Source: Oscillospiraceae bacterium
GTDB taxonomy: Bacteria; Bacillota; Clostridia; Oscillospirales; Ruminococcaceae
Reading direction: 5' to 3'
DNA: 9,027 nucleotides
NCBI GenBank assembly: GCA_031253365.1
Contig: JAIRWE010000033.1
Coordinates: forward strand, 1 to 9,027
Shown: piece after piece, positions 1 through 7,300 of the stretch
Layout of the letters: each line of letters starts with the position of its first letter
Position numbering within the stretch: position 1 is the stretch's first letter
Program-made: the position numbers and the translations under genes
Notes under the pieces: generated by a model
The model's database searches: none
What the model was told of the DNA's origin: nothing
What the model saw: only the letters and a program-made list of their open reading frames with translations

Positions 1-2
1 TG

Positions 3-242
3 AAAAACATAGGCACAATGCAGATACCCGGCATCGACGTTTTGTCATGCGTACCTGAAATGTACCTCAAAAGCTGGTATATGACGCCCAAGTACGTCAG
101 TTCCGCCGCGAGAAACAACGGAAAAGACGTGGTGATGGTGGAATTCTGCCCTGTGGCGGACATGGACAGATTCAAAGCCGACGAATTTTCAAACGTGCTC
201 GGCACCACTTCGCTGCTCTTCTTCGGCGGCGCGAACCGCTTC
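3..242 (+). CDS. Glycoside-hydrolase-like protein, internal fragment (5' off window, 3' broken)
   Basis: The frame is open from the window edge, so the true start lies upstream. The ATG at 18 is probably internal. About 75 residues look genuine: a PGID motif, then CVPE, a KYVSSAARNNGK segment, a VMVEF segment with a Glu (codon near 141), and GTTSLLFFGGAN. The order SSxA-GK-xxVxxE followed by a hydrophobic strand ending in GxN resembles the catalytic barrel of large glycoside hydrolases that act on plant or host glycans. The Glu could be a catalytic residue, but that is inference from the motif. After about 240 the frame stays open to 707, but from there it is antisense to the oppositely oriented secreted-protein gene and no longer reads like an enzyme. 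The fragment therefore appears 3'-truncated and is probably non-functional, or the join is an assembly error. Family assignment is tentative. Confidence 0.5.
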
Positions 243-728
243 AAGCGCCTTTTTCACTTCGGCGTCGAATTTCTTTTTCATGTCCGCGTATGCCGATTTG
301 GCGGCTTTGGCGTTCGCCGATTTCCCGTCCTTTCCGAGGTAGCTGACGGTATAGGTAAACGTGAAGTCGCCGATGGTGCCGTCGTTATAACCTATATAGT
401 CGTAACTCACGCGAACGCTGTTCGGCGTGAACTTATCCACGAAGAACAGCTCCGGGTTATCCTGTATCGCCGCTCCGCACTTTTCGATAAGCGCGCTGCT
501 TTCTTTCTTGATATTGTCAAGGTCTTTCTTGGTTTCGTAAGTTTTCGAGAGATATTCGCTCGGAATGGTTATCTTTTCGGGGAATTTCACCAACTCGGTC
601 GCCAGATATTCTTCGAAGCTCAGTTTTGCCGCCGCCTTCGATTTGATTTCGGCGAACCCCGCCGGAACGACCGTCACGGTTATCACAACCGCGATGAACG
701 CGCTTAACGCCGCTTTGAATTTTTTCAT
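189..728 (-). CDS. Secreted protein with signal peptide, probably missing a C-terminal domain
   Basis: This 179-residue reading starts at ATG 728, preceded by a GGGAG ribosome site (738-742, 9-base spacing). An in-frame ATG at 773 overlaps the likely -10 box, so it is unlikely to be the start. Residues 1-26 form a Sec signal peptide: MKKFK, a hydrophobic run, and a cleavage site after AGFA. The mature part has a helix with a DNPELFFVD motif (about 90-98), an aromatic beta-rich stretch (about 106-131, alternating Y/F and T/S), and a charged helix AYADMKKKFDAEVKKALEAV (147-165). In Firmicute secreted proteins, a DNPELF(Y/W) segment followed by Y/T-rich strands and a KxxFDxxV helix commonly precedes a transglutaminase-like cysteine-protease fold. 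No such domain follows here. The last ~14 residues (RAAEEEQRSGAEHV) are encoded by the complement of the neighbouring hydrolase fragment. I infer that the gene is truncated by the junction at about 230-250. The function is unknown. Confidence 0.6.
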   Translation of the reverse strand: MKKFKAALSAFIAVVITVTVVPAGFAEIKSKAAAKLSFEEYLATELVKFPEKITIPSEYLSKTYETKKDLDNIKKESSALIEKCGAAIQDNPELFFVDKFTPNSVRVSYDYIGYNDGTIGDFTFTYTVSYLGKDGKSANAKAAKSAYADMKKKFDAEVKKALEAVRAAEEEQRSGAEHV

Positions 729-771
729 TTTGTTATTCTCCCTTTCGTTGAATTTTTTTATGACCGCGTCC

Positions 772-780
772 ATTATACCA
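772..780 (-). promoter_or_regulatory. Extended -10 promoter of the secreted-protein gene
   Basis: On the minus strand this reads TGGTATAAT, a perfect TATAAT with the TGn extension. It lies 43 bases upstream of the ATG at 728 and predicts a start of transcription near 764-766. The -35 position (795-800 with a 17-base spacer, TTCCGT) is poor, as expected for an extended -10 promoter, and it falls in the right arm of the inverted repeat at 786-800. Placement is by sequence match only. Confidence 0.55.
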
Positions 781-785
781 TATTT

Positions 786-800
786 TTCCGAAAAACGGAA
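786..800. repeat. Perfect inverted repeat between divergent promoters (possible operator)
   Basis: TTCCG-AAAAA-CGGAA has two perfect 5-base arms around a 5-base A-tract. It covers the -35 position of the leftward promoter and lies about 28 bases upstream of the -35 box of the rightward uxuA promoter. A regulator bound here could affect both directions. No known operator consensus is recognised. The arms are short and the region is A/T-rich, so chance is possible. Confidence 0.3.
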
Positions 801-828
801 GTGTTTCGGGGAATTTTTTTCGCGCCAC

Positions 829-857
829 TTGACCGCAAACGCGCGCCGTGATATACT
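829..857 (+). promoter_or_regulatory. Sigma-70/sigma-A type promoter of uxuAB
   Basis: TTGACC (829-834), a 17-base spacer and TATACT (852-857) each match the consensus hexamers at 5 of 6 positions with ideal spacing. Transcription should start near 864, giving a leader of about 37 bases before the uxuA ATG at 901. A GATAT/ATATC inverted repeat (850-854 and 864-868) straddles the -10 box and the predicted start, where a repressor could act. No hexuronate regulator gene is present in the window. Confidence 0.7.
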
Positions 858-860
858 TGG

Positions 861-895
861 AACATATCGGAGGTATCCGTCAACATTCCGGAGGT
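861..895 (+). promoter_or_regulatory. uxuA leader with two near-identical GGAGG boxes
   Basis: AACATATCGGAGGT (861-874) and AACATTCCGGAGGT (882-895) match at 12 of 14 positions, 21 bases apart. The second GGAGG (890-894) is 6 bases from the ATG at 901 and is the functional ribosome site that fixes the uxuA start. The first (869-873) has no start codon at a usable distance. It sits in a small CGGA/TCCG hairpin (868-871 with 876-879), close to the predicted transcription start. Confidence 0.55.
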
Positions 896-900
896 CGCCC

Positions 901-1983
901 ATGAAAACAGTATTCCGTTGGTTCGGACCCGAAAACGACGCCGTTTCACTGAAACATATACGTCAGATTCCCGGTGTCAGCGGCGTGGTGGTGACGCTGC
1001 CGGGTTCCCCCGTCGGCGAGGTGTGGGAACCCGGGCAAATCGCGGCGCTCAAAAAAACCGTCGAGGACGGCGGGCTTGAAATGGAAGTGGTCGAAAGCGT
1101 GGAGATTCACGAGGACATAAAGCTCGGTCTGCCCACGCGCGACAGGTATCTGGAAAATTACGCGCAAACGCTGCGCAATCTCGCCGGGTTCGGGATAAAG
1201 GTCGTCTGTTACAATTTCATGCCCGTTTTCGACTGGACGCGCTCGGAGCTCGCTTACGAGTTGCCCGACGGTTCCGCCGTGCTTTATTACGACCAAAGCG
1301 AGATTGACAAGGTTACCGACCCGCGAAAAATGGCGTCGGACATGAAACGAAACTCAAACGGCGCGTATATGCCGGGGTGGGACGCGGGAAAGTCAGACCG
1401 GCTCATCGAGCTGTTCGACTTGTACAAAGGCGTGGGCGAGGAGGAGCTGTTCGGCAATTACGGATATTTTTTGAGGAAAATCATTCCCGTCGCCGAGGAA
1501 TGCGGCATAAAAATGGCGGTTCACCCCGACGACCCGCCGTGGAGCATTTTCGGGCTGCCGAGGATAGTCAACAATCAAAAAAACATACAGCGGATTATGG
1601 AACTCGTCGACAGCGAATACAACGGCTTGACGCTTTGCACCGGCTCGCTCGGTTCCGACCCCGGCAACGACCTTCCTTCCGTTATCCGCCATTTCGGAAA
1701 TCAGGGGCGAATCCACTTTGTCCACGCCAGGAACGTGAAAATCATCAAACCCGGGCTGTTCCATGAATCGGCGCATTTGTCAAGCGAGGGAAGCTATGAT
1801 ATGTACGAGGTTATGAAAGCGCTGTTCGACACGGGGTTCGACGGGTATATGCGCCCCGACCACGGCAGAATGATTTGGGGCGAGAAGGGGAGACCCGGCT
1901 ACGGATTGTACGACCGCGCCCTCGGCGCCCAGTATCTCGGCGGATTATGGGAAGCGATACAAAAAGCGGGGAAAACACGATGA
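901..1983 (+). CDS. uxuA: D-mannonate dehydratase (EC 4.2.1.8)
   Basis: UxuA removes water from D-mannonate to give 2-keto-3-deoxy-D-gluconate, a cytoplasmic step of glucuronate breakdown. The 360-residue length matches the short form common in Firmicutes; the E. coli enzyme is near 394. The whole TIM-barrel signature series is present: FRWFGP at the N-terminus, CYNFMPVFDWTR (103-114), HPDDPPW (208-214), CTGSLGSDPGNDLP (246-259), IHFVHARN (271-278), HESAH (288-292) and GYMRPDHGRMIWGE (315-328). By family analogy the divalent metal is held by His208, Cys246, His275 and Asp320. The start at 901 is set by GGAGG 6 bases upstream. The frame remains open further upstream only as antisense of the neighbouring gene. 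The stop overlaps the uxuB start (ATGA), so the two are co-transcribed and probably translationally coupled. No missing key residue was seen. Confidence 0.96.
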   Translation: MKTVFRWFGPENDAVSLKHIRQIPGVSGVVVTLPGSPVGEVWEPGQIAALKKTVEDGGLEMEVVESVEIHEDIKLGLPTRDRYLENYAQTLRNLAGFGIKVVCYNFMPVFDWTRSELAYELPDGSAVLYYDQSEIDKVTDPRKMASDMKRNSNGAYMPGWDAGKSDRLIELFDLYKGVGEEELFGNYGYFLRKIIPVAEECGIKMAVHPDDPPWSIFGLPRIVNNQKNIQRIMELVDSEYNGLTLCTGSLGSDPGNDLPSVIRHFGNQGRIHFVHARNVKIIKPGLFHESAHLSSEGSYDMYEVMKALFDTGFDGYMRPDHGRMIWGEKGRPGYGLYDRALGAQYLGGLWEAIQKAGKTR

Positions 1984-3476
1984 AATTAAGCCGCGACGAT
2001 ATTTTGACCAACCCCGAATGGGGGGAAAAGGGATATGTTCTCCCGAAGTTTGACATGGCGAAAACGGAAAAGGCGACCGTTTCGGAACCGCGGTGGCTGC
2101 ATTTCGGCGCGGGGAATCTGTTTCGCGCGTTTCCCGCCGTCATACAGCAGGAATTGCTGGAACGCGGGTTGACCGACAAGGGGATAATCGTCTGCGAGGC
2201 GTTCGACGAGGGGATTATCGACGGCGTTTATACGCCCTTCGGCAACACGCACATCGTGGTTACGCTTAACGCGGACGGTTCCTCGCATAAGCGCGTCACG
2301 GCAAGCGTCGCCGAGGCGTTCGCCGCTTCGGCGAATTATGACAGGCTGAAAGAGATTTGCGTTTCCCCGGGGCTGGGTATCATCAGCTTCACCGTTACGG
2401 AAAAGGGTTATCAAAACCGCGCGATTACGGAGCTTGTCGCGAGGCTGTGCCGTGAAAGGTATGCTTCCGGGCGGCTCCCCGTCGCGCTTCTCAGCCTTGA
2501 TAATTGCAGCAAAAACGGCGACGTCCTGAAAAACGCCGTTTTGGAGGCGGCAGAGGGGTTCAACGACGCGGGATTTATCGAATACCTGAACGAACCCGAA
2601 AAGGTGAGCTTCCCGTGGAGCATGATTGACAAAATAACGCCCCGCCCTTCCGAAAGCGTTCAGCGCGCGCTCCGCGAGGACGGGTTGCCGGAAAAGGACA
2701 CCGAGATTATCAAGACCGCGGGCAATACGTTCGCCGCGTCGTTCGTGAACACGGAACCGACGCAGTATCTGGCAATAGAGGACAGGTTTCCGAACGGTCG
2801 CCCGCCCTTGGAGGAAGCCGGCGTGATTTTCTGCGACAGGGGAACGGTTCACAATATAGAGAGCATGAAAGTCCGCACGGCGTTGAACCCGTTGCACACG
2901 GCGATGTCGATATTCGCGCGGCTGCTCGGGTACGGGTATATTTACGAAGCCATGAAAGACGACCGTATCAAGCGGTTCATCACCCGTCTGGGATACGGGG
3001 AGCTGATGCCCGCGGCGGTCAATCCCGGCGTAATCGACCCGCTGAAATTTATGGACGAGGTAATTAACAAAAGGTTTCCGAACCCGTGTATTCCCGATAC
3101 GCCGCAGAGGATTCTGTGCGACACCTCGCAGAAAATCCCCGTGCGCTTCGGCGAAACGCTCAAAGTCTACGCCGAAAAGGACAGGGCGGCTTTGTCCGGG
3201 CTTACGCTTGTTCCTTTTACGTTCGCGGGGTGGCTCAGGTATTTGAAGGGTACCGACGACAAAAACAGACCGATGGAGTTAAGCCCGGACCCGCTGTTGA
3301 ACGAGCTTACCGGGGCGGTCGGGCGCGGGGAATTTAAGAACATTCTGGCGCGGGCGGATATATTCGGGATAGATTTATGCGAATACGGGCTTGCCGCGAA
3401 GGTCACGGAAATGTTCGGCGGGATGGCGCGCGAGGGCGCGGTCGGGGCGGCACTCGAAAAGTTTTCGGAGGATTAG
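1980..3476 (+). CDS. uxuB: D-fructuronate reductase / mannonate oxidoreductase, mannitol dehydrogenase family (EC 1.1.1.57)
   Basis: The enzyme interconverts D-fructuronate and D-mannonate with NAD(H), supplying the substrate of UxuA. At 498 residues it fits the long-chain polyol dehydrogenase family; E. coli UxuB is about 486. The N-terminal dinucleotide site is HFGAGNLFRAF (41-51). The middle has SLDNCSKNGD, with the N.xxNG pattern typical of this family. The C-terminal catalytic part carries MKVRTALNPLHT, with Lys297, Asn303 and His306 as the likely catalytic K-N-H set. The ATG lies inside the uxuA stop (ATGA) with only a weak GCGGGGAA purine stretch before it, which suggests translational coupling. 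Substrate assignment rests on the pairing with uxuA. On sequence alone, related uronate or polyol oxidoreductases such as tagaturonate reductase or mannitol dehydrogenase would be harder to exclude. No terminator follows. The gene ends 14 bases from the 3' end of the convergent response-regulator gene. Confidence 0.88.
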   Translation: MKLSRDDILTNPEWGEKGYVLPKFDMAKTEKATVSEPRWLHFGAGNLFRAFPAVIQQELLERGLTDKGIIVCEAFDEGIIDGVYTPFGNTHIVVTLNADGSSHKRVTASVAEAFAASANYDRLKEICVSPGLGIISFTVTEKGYQNRAITELVARLCRERYASGRLPVALLSLDNCSKNGDVLKNAVLEAAEGFNDAGFIEYLNEPEKVSFPWSMIDKITPRPSESVQRALREDGLPEKDTEIIKTAGNTFAASFVNTEPTQYLAIEDRFPNGRPPLEEAGVIFCDRGTVHNIESMKVRTALNPLHTAMSIFARLLGYGYIYEAMKDDRIKRFITRLGYGELMPAAVNPGVIDPLKFMDEVINKRFPNPCIPDTPQRILCDTSQKIPVRFGETLKVYAEKDRAALSGLTLVPFTFAGWLRYLKGTDDKNRPMELSPDPLLNELTGAVGRGEFKNILARADIFGIDLCEYGLAAKVTEMFGGMAREGAVGAALEKFSED

Positions 3477-3490
3477 CGGCGCGCGGCGCG

Positions 3491-4342
3491 TCAGAACGTC
3501 TTTTTCCTTACGATGTGTTTGGATATTTTTTTGACGAGGACTTCGTTTTTGAACGGCTTTATTATATAGTCGCAAACCCCCGAGCTTATCGCGTTTGAAA
3601 AGTGTTCGTCCGTCCCCATGGCGGTCAGGAAGATAATGGGGGTGGTCGCGTGTTCGCTTCGCGAGCGGATAACGGGAATCAGCTCCAGCCCGCTCATTAC
3701 GGGCATTTTGTAGTCCAGCAAAAAAAGTTCGGGAACGACGTGGTCCAGAAGCATTTCCACCATGTCGGGCTTTGTGAGGGTGTATACTTTGTATATGTCG
3801 CCGAGTATGGAAGAAATGCTTTTAAGCATGAACGCCGTGTCGTCAACGGCGAGTATCTGCAATTTACGGTCGGCTTCCCGCTTGTCGAGCTGCGCCAAGG
3901 CGCCGTACAGGGGCTTTTTCAGCAAATCGGCGTAAGCGGGGTCAAAAGGTCCTTCCTCGCCGAGCAATGATTTTGAAATGTTTTGGACATTCGCGACGCG
4001 CTTGTAGAAAGCCGCCAAGTCTTTGGCGAATTTTTGGATGTCCCGCGCCGACGCGATGGCGCATAAAACATTGTCGAGCCTTTTCGTAAAGACGTTGCAG
4101 CCGACGTCCTCCAAATCCCTTCTCAGTTCAAAAAGGCGGTTCATGTCTCCCTCGTCGCTTCTTTTTTCGGCGATTCTGTTGAGGGAGTCCAGCGCTTCCA
4201 GTATATGCTCAAGAAGTTCCGAAATTTTTTTCAGATAGTCTTCCGCCGTTATTGAAATGTCTTTGGAAGCGATTTTCCGAACGTCCAAATCACTTATCCG
4301 CATAAGGTTCGGCAAATAAAACCTGCTGTGACTTTGTTCCAT
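3491..4342 (-). CDS. Response regulator with N-terminal helical domain and C-terminal receiver, no output domain
   Basis: This is a 283-residue cytoplasmic protein. Residues ~30-150 are predicted to be mostly helical (heptad-like L/I spacing in DYLKKISELLEHILEALDSL and later helices) and match no output domain I recognise. Residues ~161-279 are a complete receiver: acidic pair Asp167-Asp168 (AVDDTAF), phospho-acceptor Asp210 (LLDYKMPVMSG), Thr240 (FLTAMG) and Lys262 (IIKPF). The receiver is at the C-terminus, so there is no DNA-binding, GGDEF, EAL or HD-GYP domain after it. The start at 4342 is supported by AAAGGAGA. The gene lies 27 bases after the hybrid kinase stop on the same strand, so the two are very probably co-transcribed and this is the likely final or intermediate phosphoryl acceptor from the kinase HPt. 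Output would be through protein contact, perhaps via the N-terminal domain. That domain could be a histidine-less HPt-like bundle, but this is speculative. Confidence 0.9.
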   Translation of the reverse strand: MEQSHSRFYLPNLMRISDLDVRKIASKDISITAEDYLKKISELLEHILEALDSLNRIAEKRSDEGDMNRLFELRRDLEDVGCNVFTKRLDNVLCAIASARDIQKFAKDLAAFYKRVANVQNISKSLLGEEGPFDPAYADLLKKPLYGALAQLDKREADRKLQILAVDDTAFMLKSISSILGDIYKVYTLTKPDMVEMLLDHVVPELFLLDYKMPVMSGLELIPVIRSRSEHATTPIIFLTAMGTDEHFSNAISSGVCDYIIKPFKNEVLVKKISKHIVRKKTF

Positions 4343-4350
4343 GCCCGCAA

Positions 4351-4358
4351 TCTCCTTT
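4351..4358 (-). promoter_or_regulatory. Ribosome binding site of the response-regulator gene
   Basis: The minus strand reads AAAGGAGA, 8 bases before the ATG at 4342. It is a strong Shine-Dalgarno sequence lying wholly in the 27-base gap after the kinase stop, which fixes the start and suggests efficient translation independent of coupling. No separate promoter is seen in the gap. Confidence 0.7.
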
Positions 4359-4369
4359 TTGTTATAGGT

Positions 4370-7300
4370 CTATTCTTTCGTTTCCCCGCCCGTTAAAGAA
4401 TCCATAATATGCGCGGCGCCCTCATAATCCATCATCATGACCGCGTCTTTGATATGCTCGGCTTCCTCGGCTAACGCCCCGCTCAGTTCCAGCGCGTCAA
4501 GCTCTTCCATTTCTTTGTCGATAACCGCGAAGTCCGTTTCTGCGAAAGCGGATTTCAGCCGTTTGAAAATTTCGGGCAGCCGGGGCGGTATTTCAAGCGT
4601 ATTCTCCCCGGCGTTTTTAACCGCGAAGGCGTCTTTTATCCCGTCGCGCAAAATCTCTAAGTTCGCGAGGAAGTCCGGCAGACGTTCCCCGCAAAAGGCG
4701 GCGTCTTCTTTTTCCGCCGCTTTCTCAAGCTGCAAGGCGCGTTCCGAAAGCCCCACCGCCCCTATGCCGGCCAACGCGCTCTTCATGCTGTGCGCCAGCA
4801 CCTCAAAATTGTGCAGGTCGGCGTCTTCAAGGAACCCGCCGAGTTTTTTAAGGCATTTGTCAATTTCAACGACCATGAGTTTCAGCGACGTTTCGTAAAT
4901 ATCCCGCTGCCCCGAAGCCCTGTCCAGCCCGGTACTTACGGAGAGTATCCCGACTTTTTCTATTATCTTGATTTTATCCCAGAATTCCTTATCCTCGTCG
5001 CTGATTTCCGGCTCGTCGTCGGTTGCTTTGTCGACGGGCGGTTTAATCTTCTTCACGGACGGTATCCAGTCGTCCAAAATCTTGAAGAACTTCGACTTCT
5101 CAATCGGCTTGGTCAGAACGTCGTTCATTCCCGCTTCCAGGAACGTGTCCCTCATGCTGACGACGGCGTTCGCGGTAAGCGCGACGATGGGGTCTTTTAT
5201 CCCCATGCCGCGAATAATTCTGGTAGCTTCCGCGCCGTCCACCCCCGGCATCATGTGGTCCATGAAAATGAGGTCGTATTGGTCCTGCATAACCATTTCA
5301 ACCGCCTGTCTGCCGGATATGGCGGTGTCGGCTTTTATTTGGCACAGCCGAAGCAGCCCGCGCGCCACGTTAAGGTTGACGGTGTTGTCGTCGACCACCA
5401 ACACCTTCGCGGTGGGCGCGCAGATGGGGTGCATCTCGTTATTTTCGACAATTTGGGCTTCGTCGCCCAAAATCTTCGGAATAATTATACGGAATGTGCT
5501 GCCCTGACCGTACACGCTTTCCAGCGTAATGCTGCCGTCCATCGCCTCTACCAGGCTTTTGGTGATGGAAAGCCCCAGCCCCGTCCCCGTTTTCGTGCGG
5601 TTTTTTCGCGCGTCCGCCTGGGTAAAGGCGTCGAACAGCTTTTCAACGTCTTCTTCCTTTATGCCTATGCCGGTATCGCCCACGGAAAACGACACATTGT
5701 CGTCGTCCACGCTTATGGTGAAGGATACCCGCCCCTCGTCGGTGAATTTTACGGCGTTGCCCAACACGTTCAAAAGCACCTGCCGAAGCCGCGTGTCGTC
5801 CCCGTACAGGCAGGCGGGCAGCTCGCCCTGCGTTTTGTATTCATACCCTATGTCCTTGCTTTGCGCCAAAAGGCTCACCATGGAACTGATATTGTCTATA
5901 AACCCTATAAAATTGTAATGAACGGGGTTCAGGCTGAGTTTGCCCGCCTGTATTTTGGAAACGTCCAGAATGTCGTTTATCAATTCCAAGAGCGCGGTGG
6001 CGGACACCTTGATGTCCTCGGCGTATGTCCGCTGTTCGTCGCCGAGGTCTTCGGCAAGCAAAAGCTCGGACATTCCTATTACGGCGTTCATCGGCGTGCG
6101 TATTTCGTGCGACATATTCGCCAAAAACTGGGATTTAATCTCAGACGCGACCTGCGCCGCCTCCGTTTGAATTTCCAAAAGGCGGCTTCTTTCCTCGCTT
6201 TCAATCATCTTTTTCCAGTTGGCTTTCTCCTCGCGCAAGTCCCTGGAATAGCCGAGGCAATGGTACGAGTTCTTCCACCTTATGCGCACCAGCGTCGCCT
6301 GCACGGGAAGAAGCTCGCCGTCGGGGGTCTGGAAGCTCCATTCAAATTTTTGTTTGAAACCGTTTTCAAACACCTCGCGAATAAATTTTTCCTGCAAATC
6401 CGCGCTTCTCACGCCGTTGGGCTGATATTCGGGGACTATATCGGCGACCTTGCGGAGAAATTCGGCTTTATCGGAAAACCCGAAGACATTCAGGGCTTCC
6501 TGATTGCAGTCGGTGATGACTCCGTTGCTGTTGTGCAGGAAACAAATCAGCGGGTTGGTGTTAAGCATAATCCTGTTGAGCTTGTCGGCCTCGCGCGAGC
6601 GGTTCGTTTCCTCGTTGCGGATAAAGGCGTTGGCGATTAAATCCCCGGCGGAACGCAAAATCATTTCCTCGTCCGTCGAAAAAGTCCTCTCGTCGTGGCA
6701 GTTGTCAAAGCCGGTGAACCCCCAAAATCTGTTCCTTAAAAATATCGGCACCACCAAAATTGACAGGATTCCCTGCGGGGACAGGGCTTCCTTTTCTTTT
6801 TCGGACATTTCGCGGACGATGCCGTTGATGCTGTACCCCTGCGAAAGGGTTTCCTCCCATCCGGGGACGATGTCGGAATAAAGCGTTTCCTTGGCGATTT
6901 CGTTTTCGCTTTGCGGTTCGGCGCCCTCCGACCATTCATACACCTGCGAACAGTAAAGCAGACCGTTCTTGACAAAATTCTTCCAGATATAAACGCGATC
7001 GGCGCCCGCGGTTTCGGCTATAATGCCCATGGAATTCATCAAGTCGCCCTCAAAGCTGTCGGTATCCGTGTGGAGCATAATCGCGGAAACGTGGTTGAGC
7101 GCGCGCATAAGCTCCGTCTGCCGCTCAATTTCGCCCATCATCTGTTCATGCTCGCGCATATCGCGGGTATATCCGATTACGATATGACCGCTCTCGTATT
7201 CGACGCGAACGAGGGTGACCTCGGAGGGGATAAGCACGCCGCTGTCGGGTACGCGGTGCATCCATTCAAAAACGCAGCGACCTTGGGCGAACGCTTTCTT

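Noticed and set aside
245..707. Rightward frame open to 707 continuing the hydrolase fragment
   Set aside because: From about 245 it is the exact antisense of the signal-peptide-bearing leftward gene and reads as Arg/Val/Phe-rich nonsense without enzyme motifs. It stays open because of G/C-rich wobble bases.
773..775. Alternative upstream ATG for the secreted protein (adds 15 residues, MDAVIKKFNERENNK)
   Set aside because: It overlaps the TATAAT box of the likely promoter, would spoil the signal peptide N-terminus, and has no ribosome site. ATG 728 has GGGAG at good spacing.
1986..2897. 303-codon minus-strand open frame inside uxuB
   Set aside because: It lies wholly within a well-supported dehydrogenase gene, with Arg-rich shadow composition and no motif.
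3477..3490. Possible bidirectional terminator between uxuB and the response-regulator gene
   Set aside because: Only a 4-base-pair GCGC stem with a 3-base loop is possible, and the nearest T-run (about 3500) is too far to form an intrinsic terminator.
4790..6640. 616-codon open frame on the plus strand inside the kinase gene
   Set aside because: It is antisense to the receiver, ATPase and HisKA regions. It has low-complexity His/Arg/Val/Gly composition, no ribosome site and no recognisable domain, while the opposite strand has every kinase motif intact.
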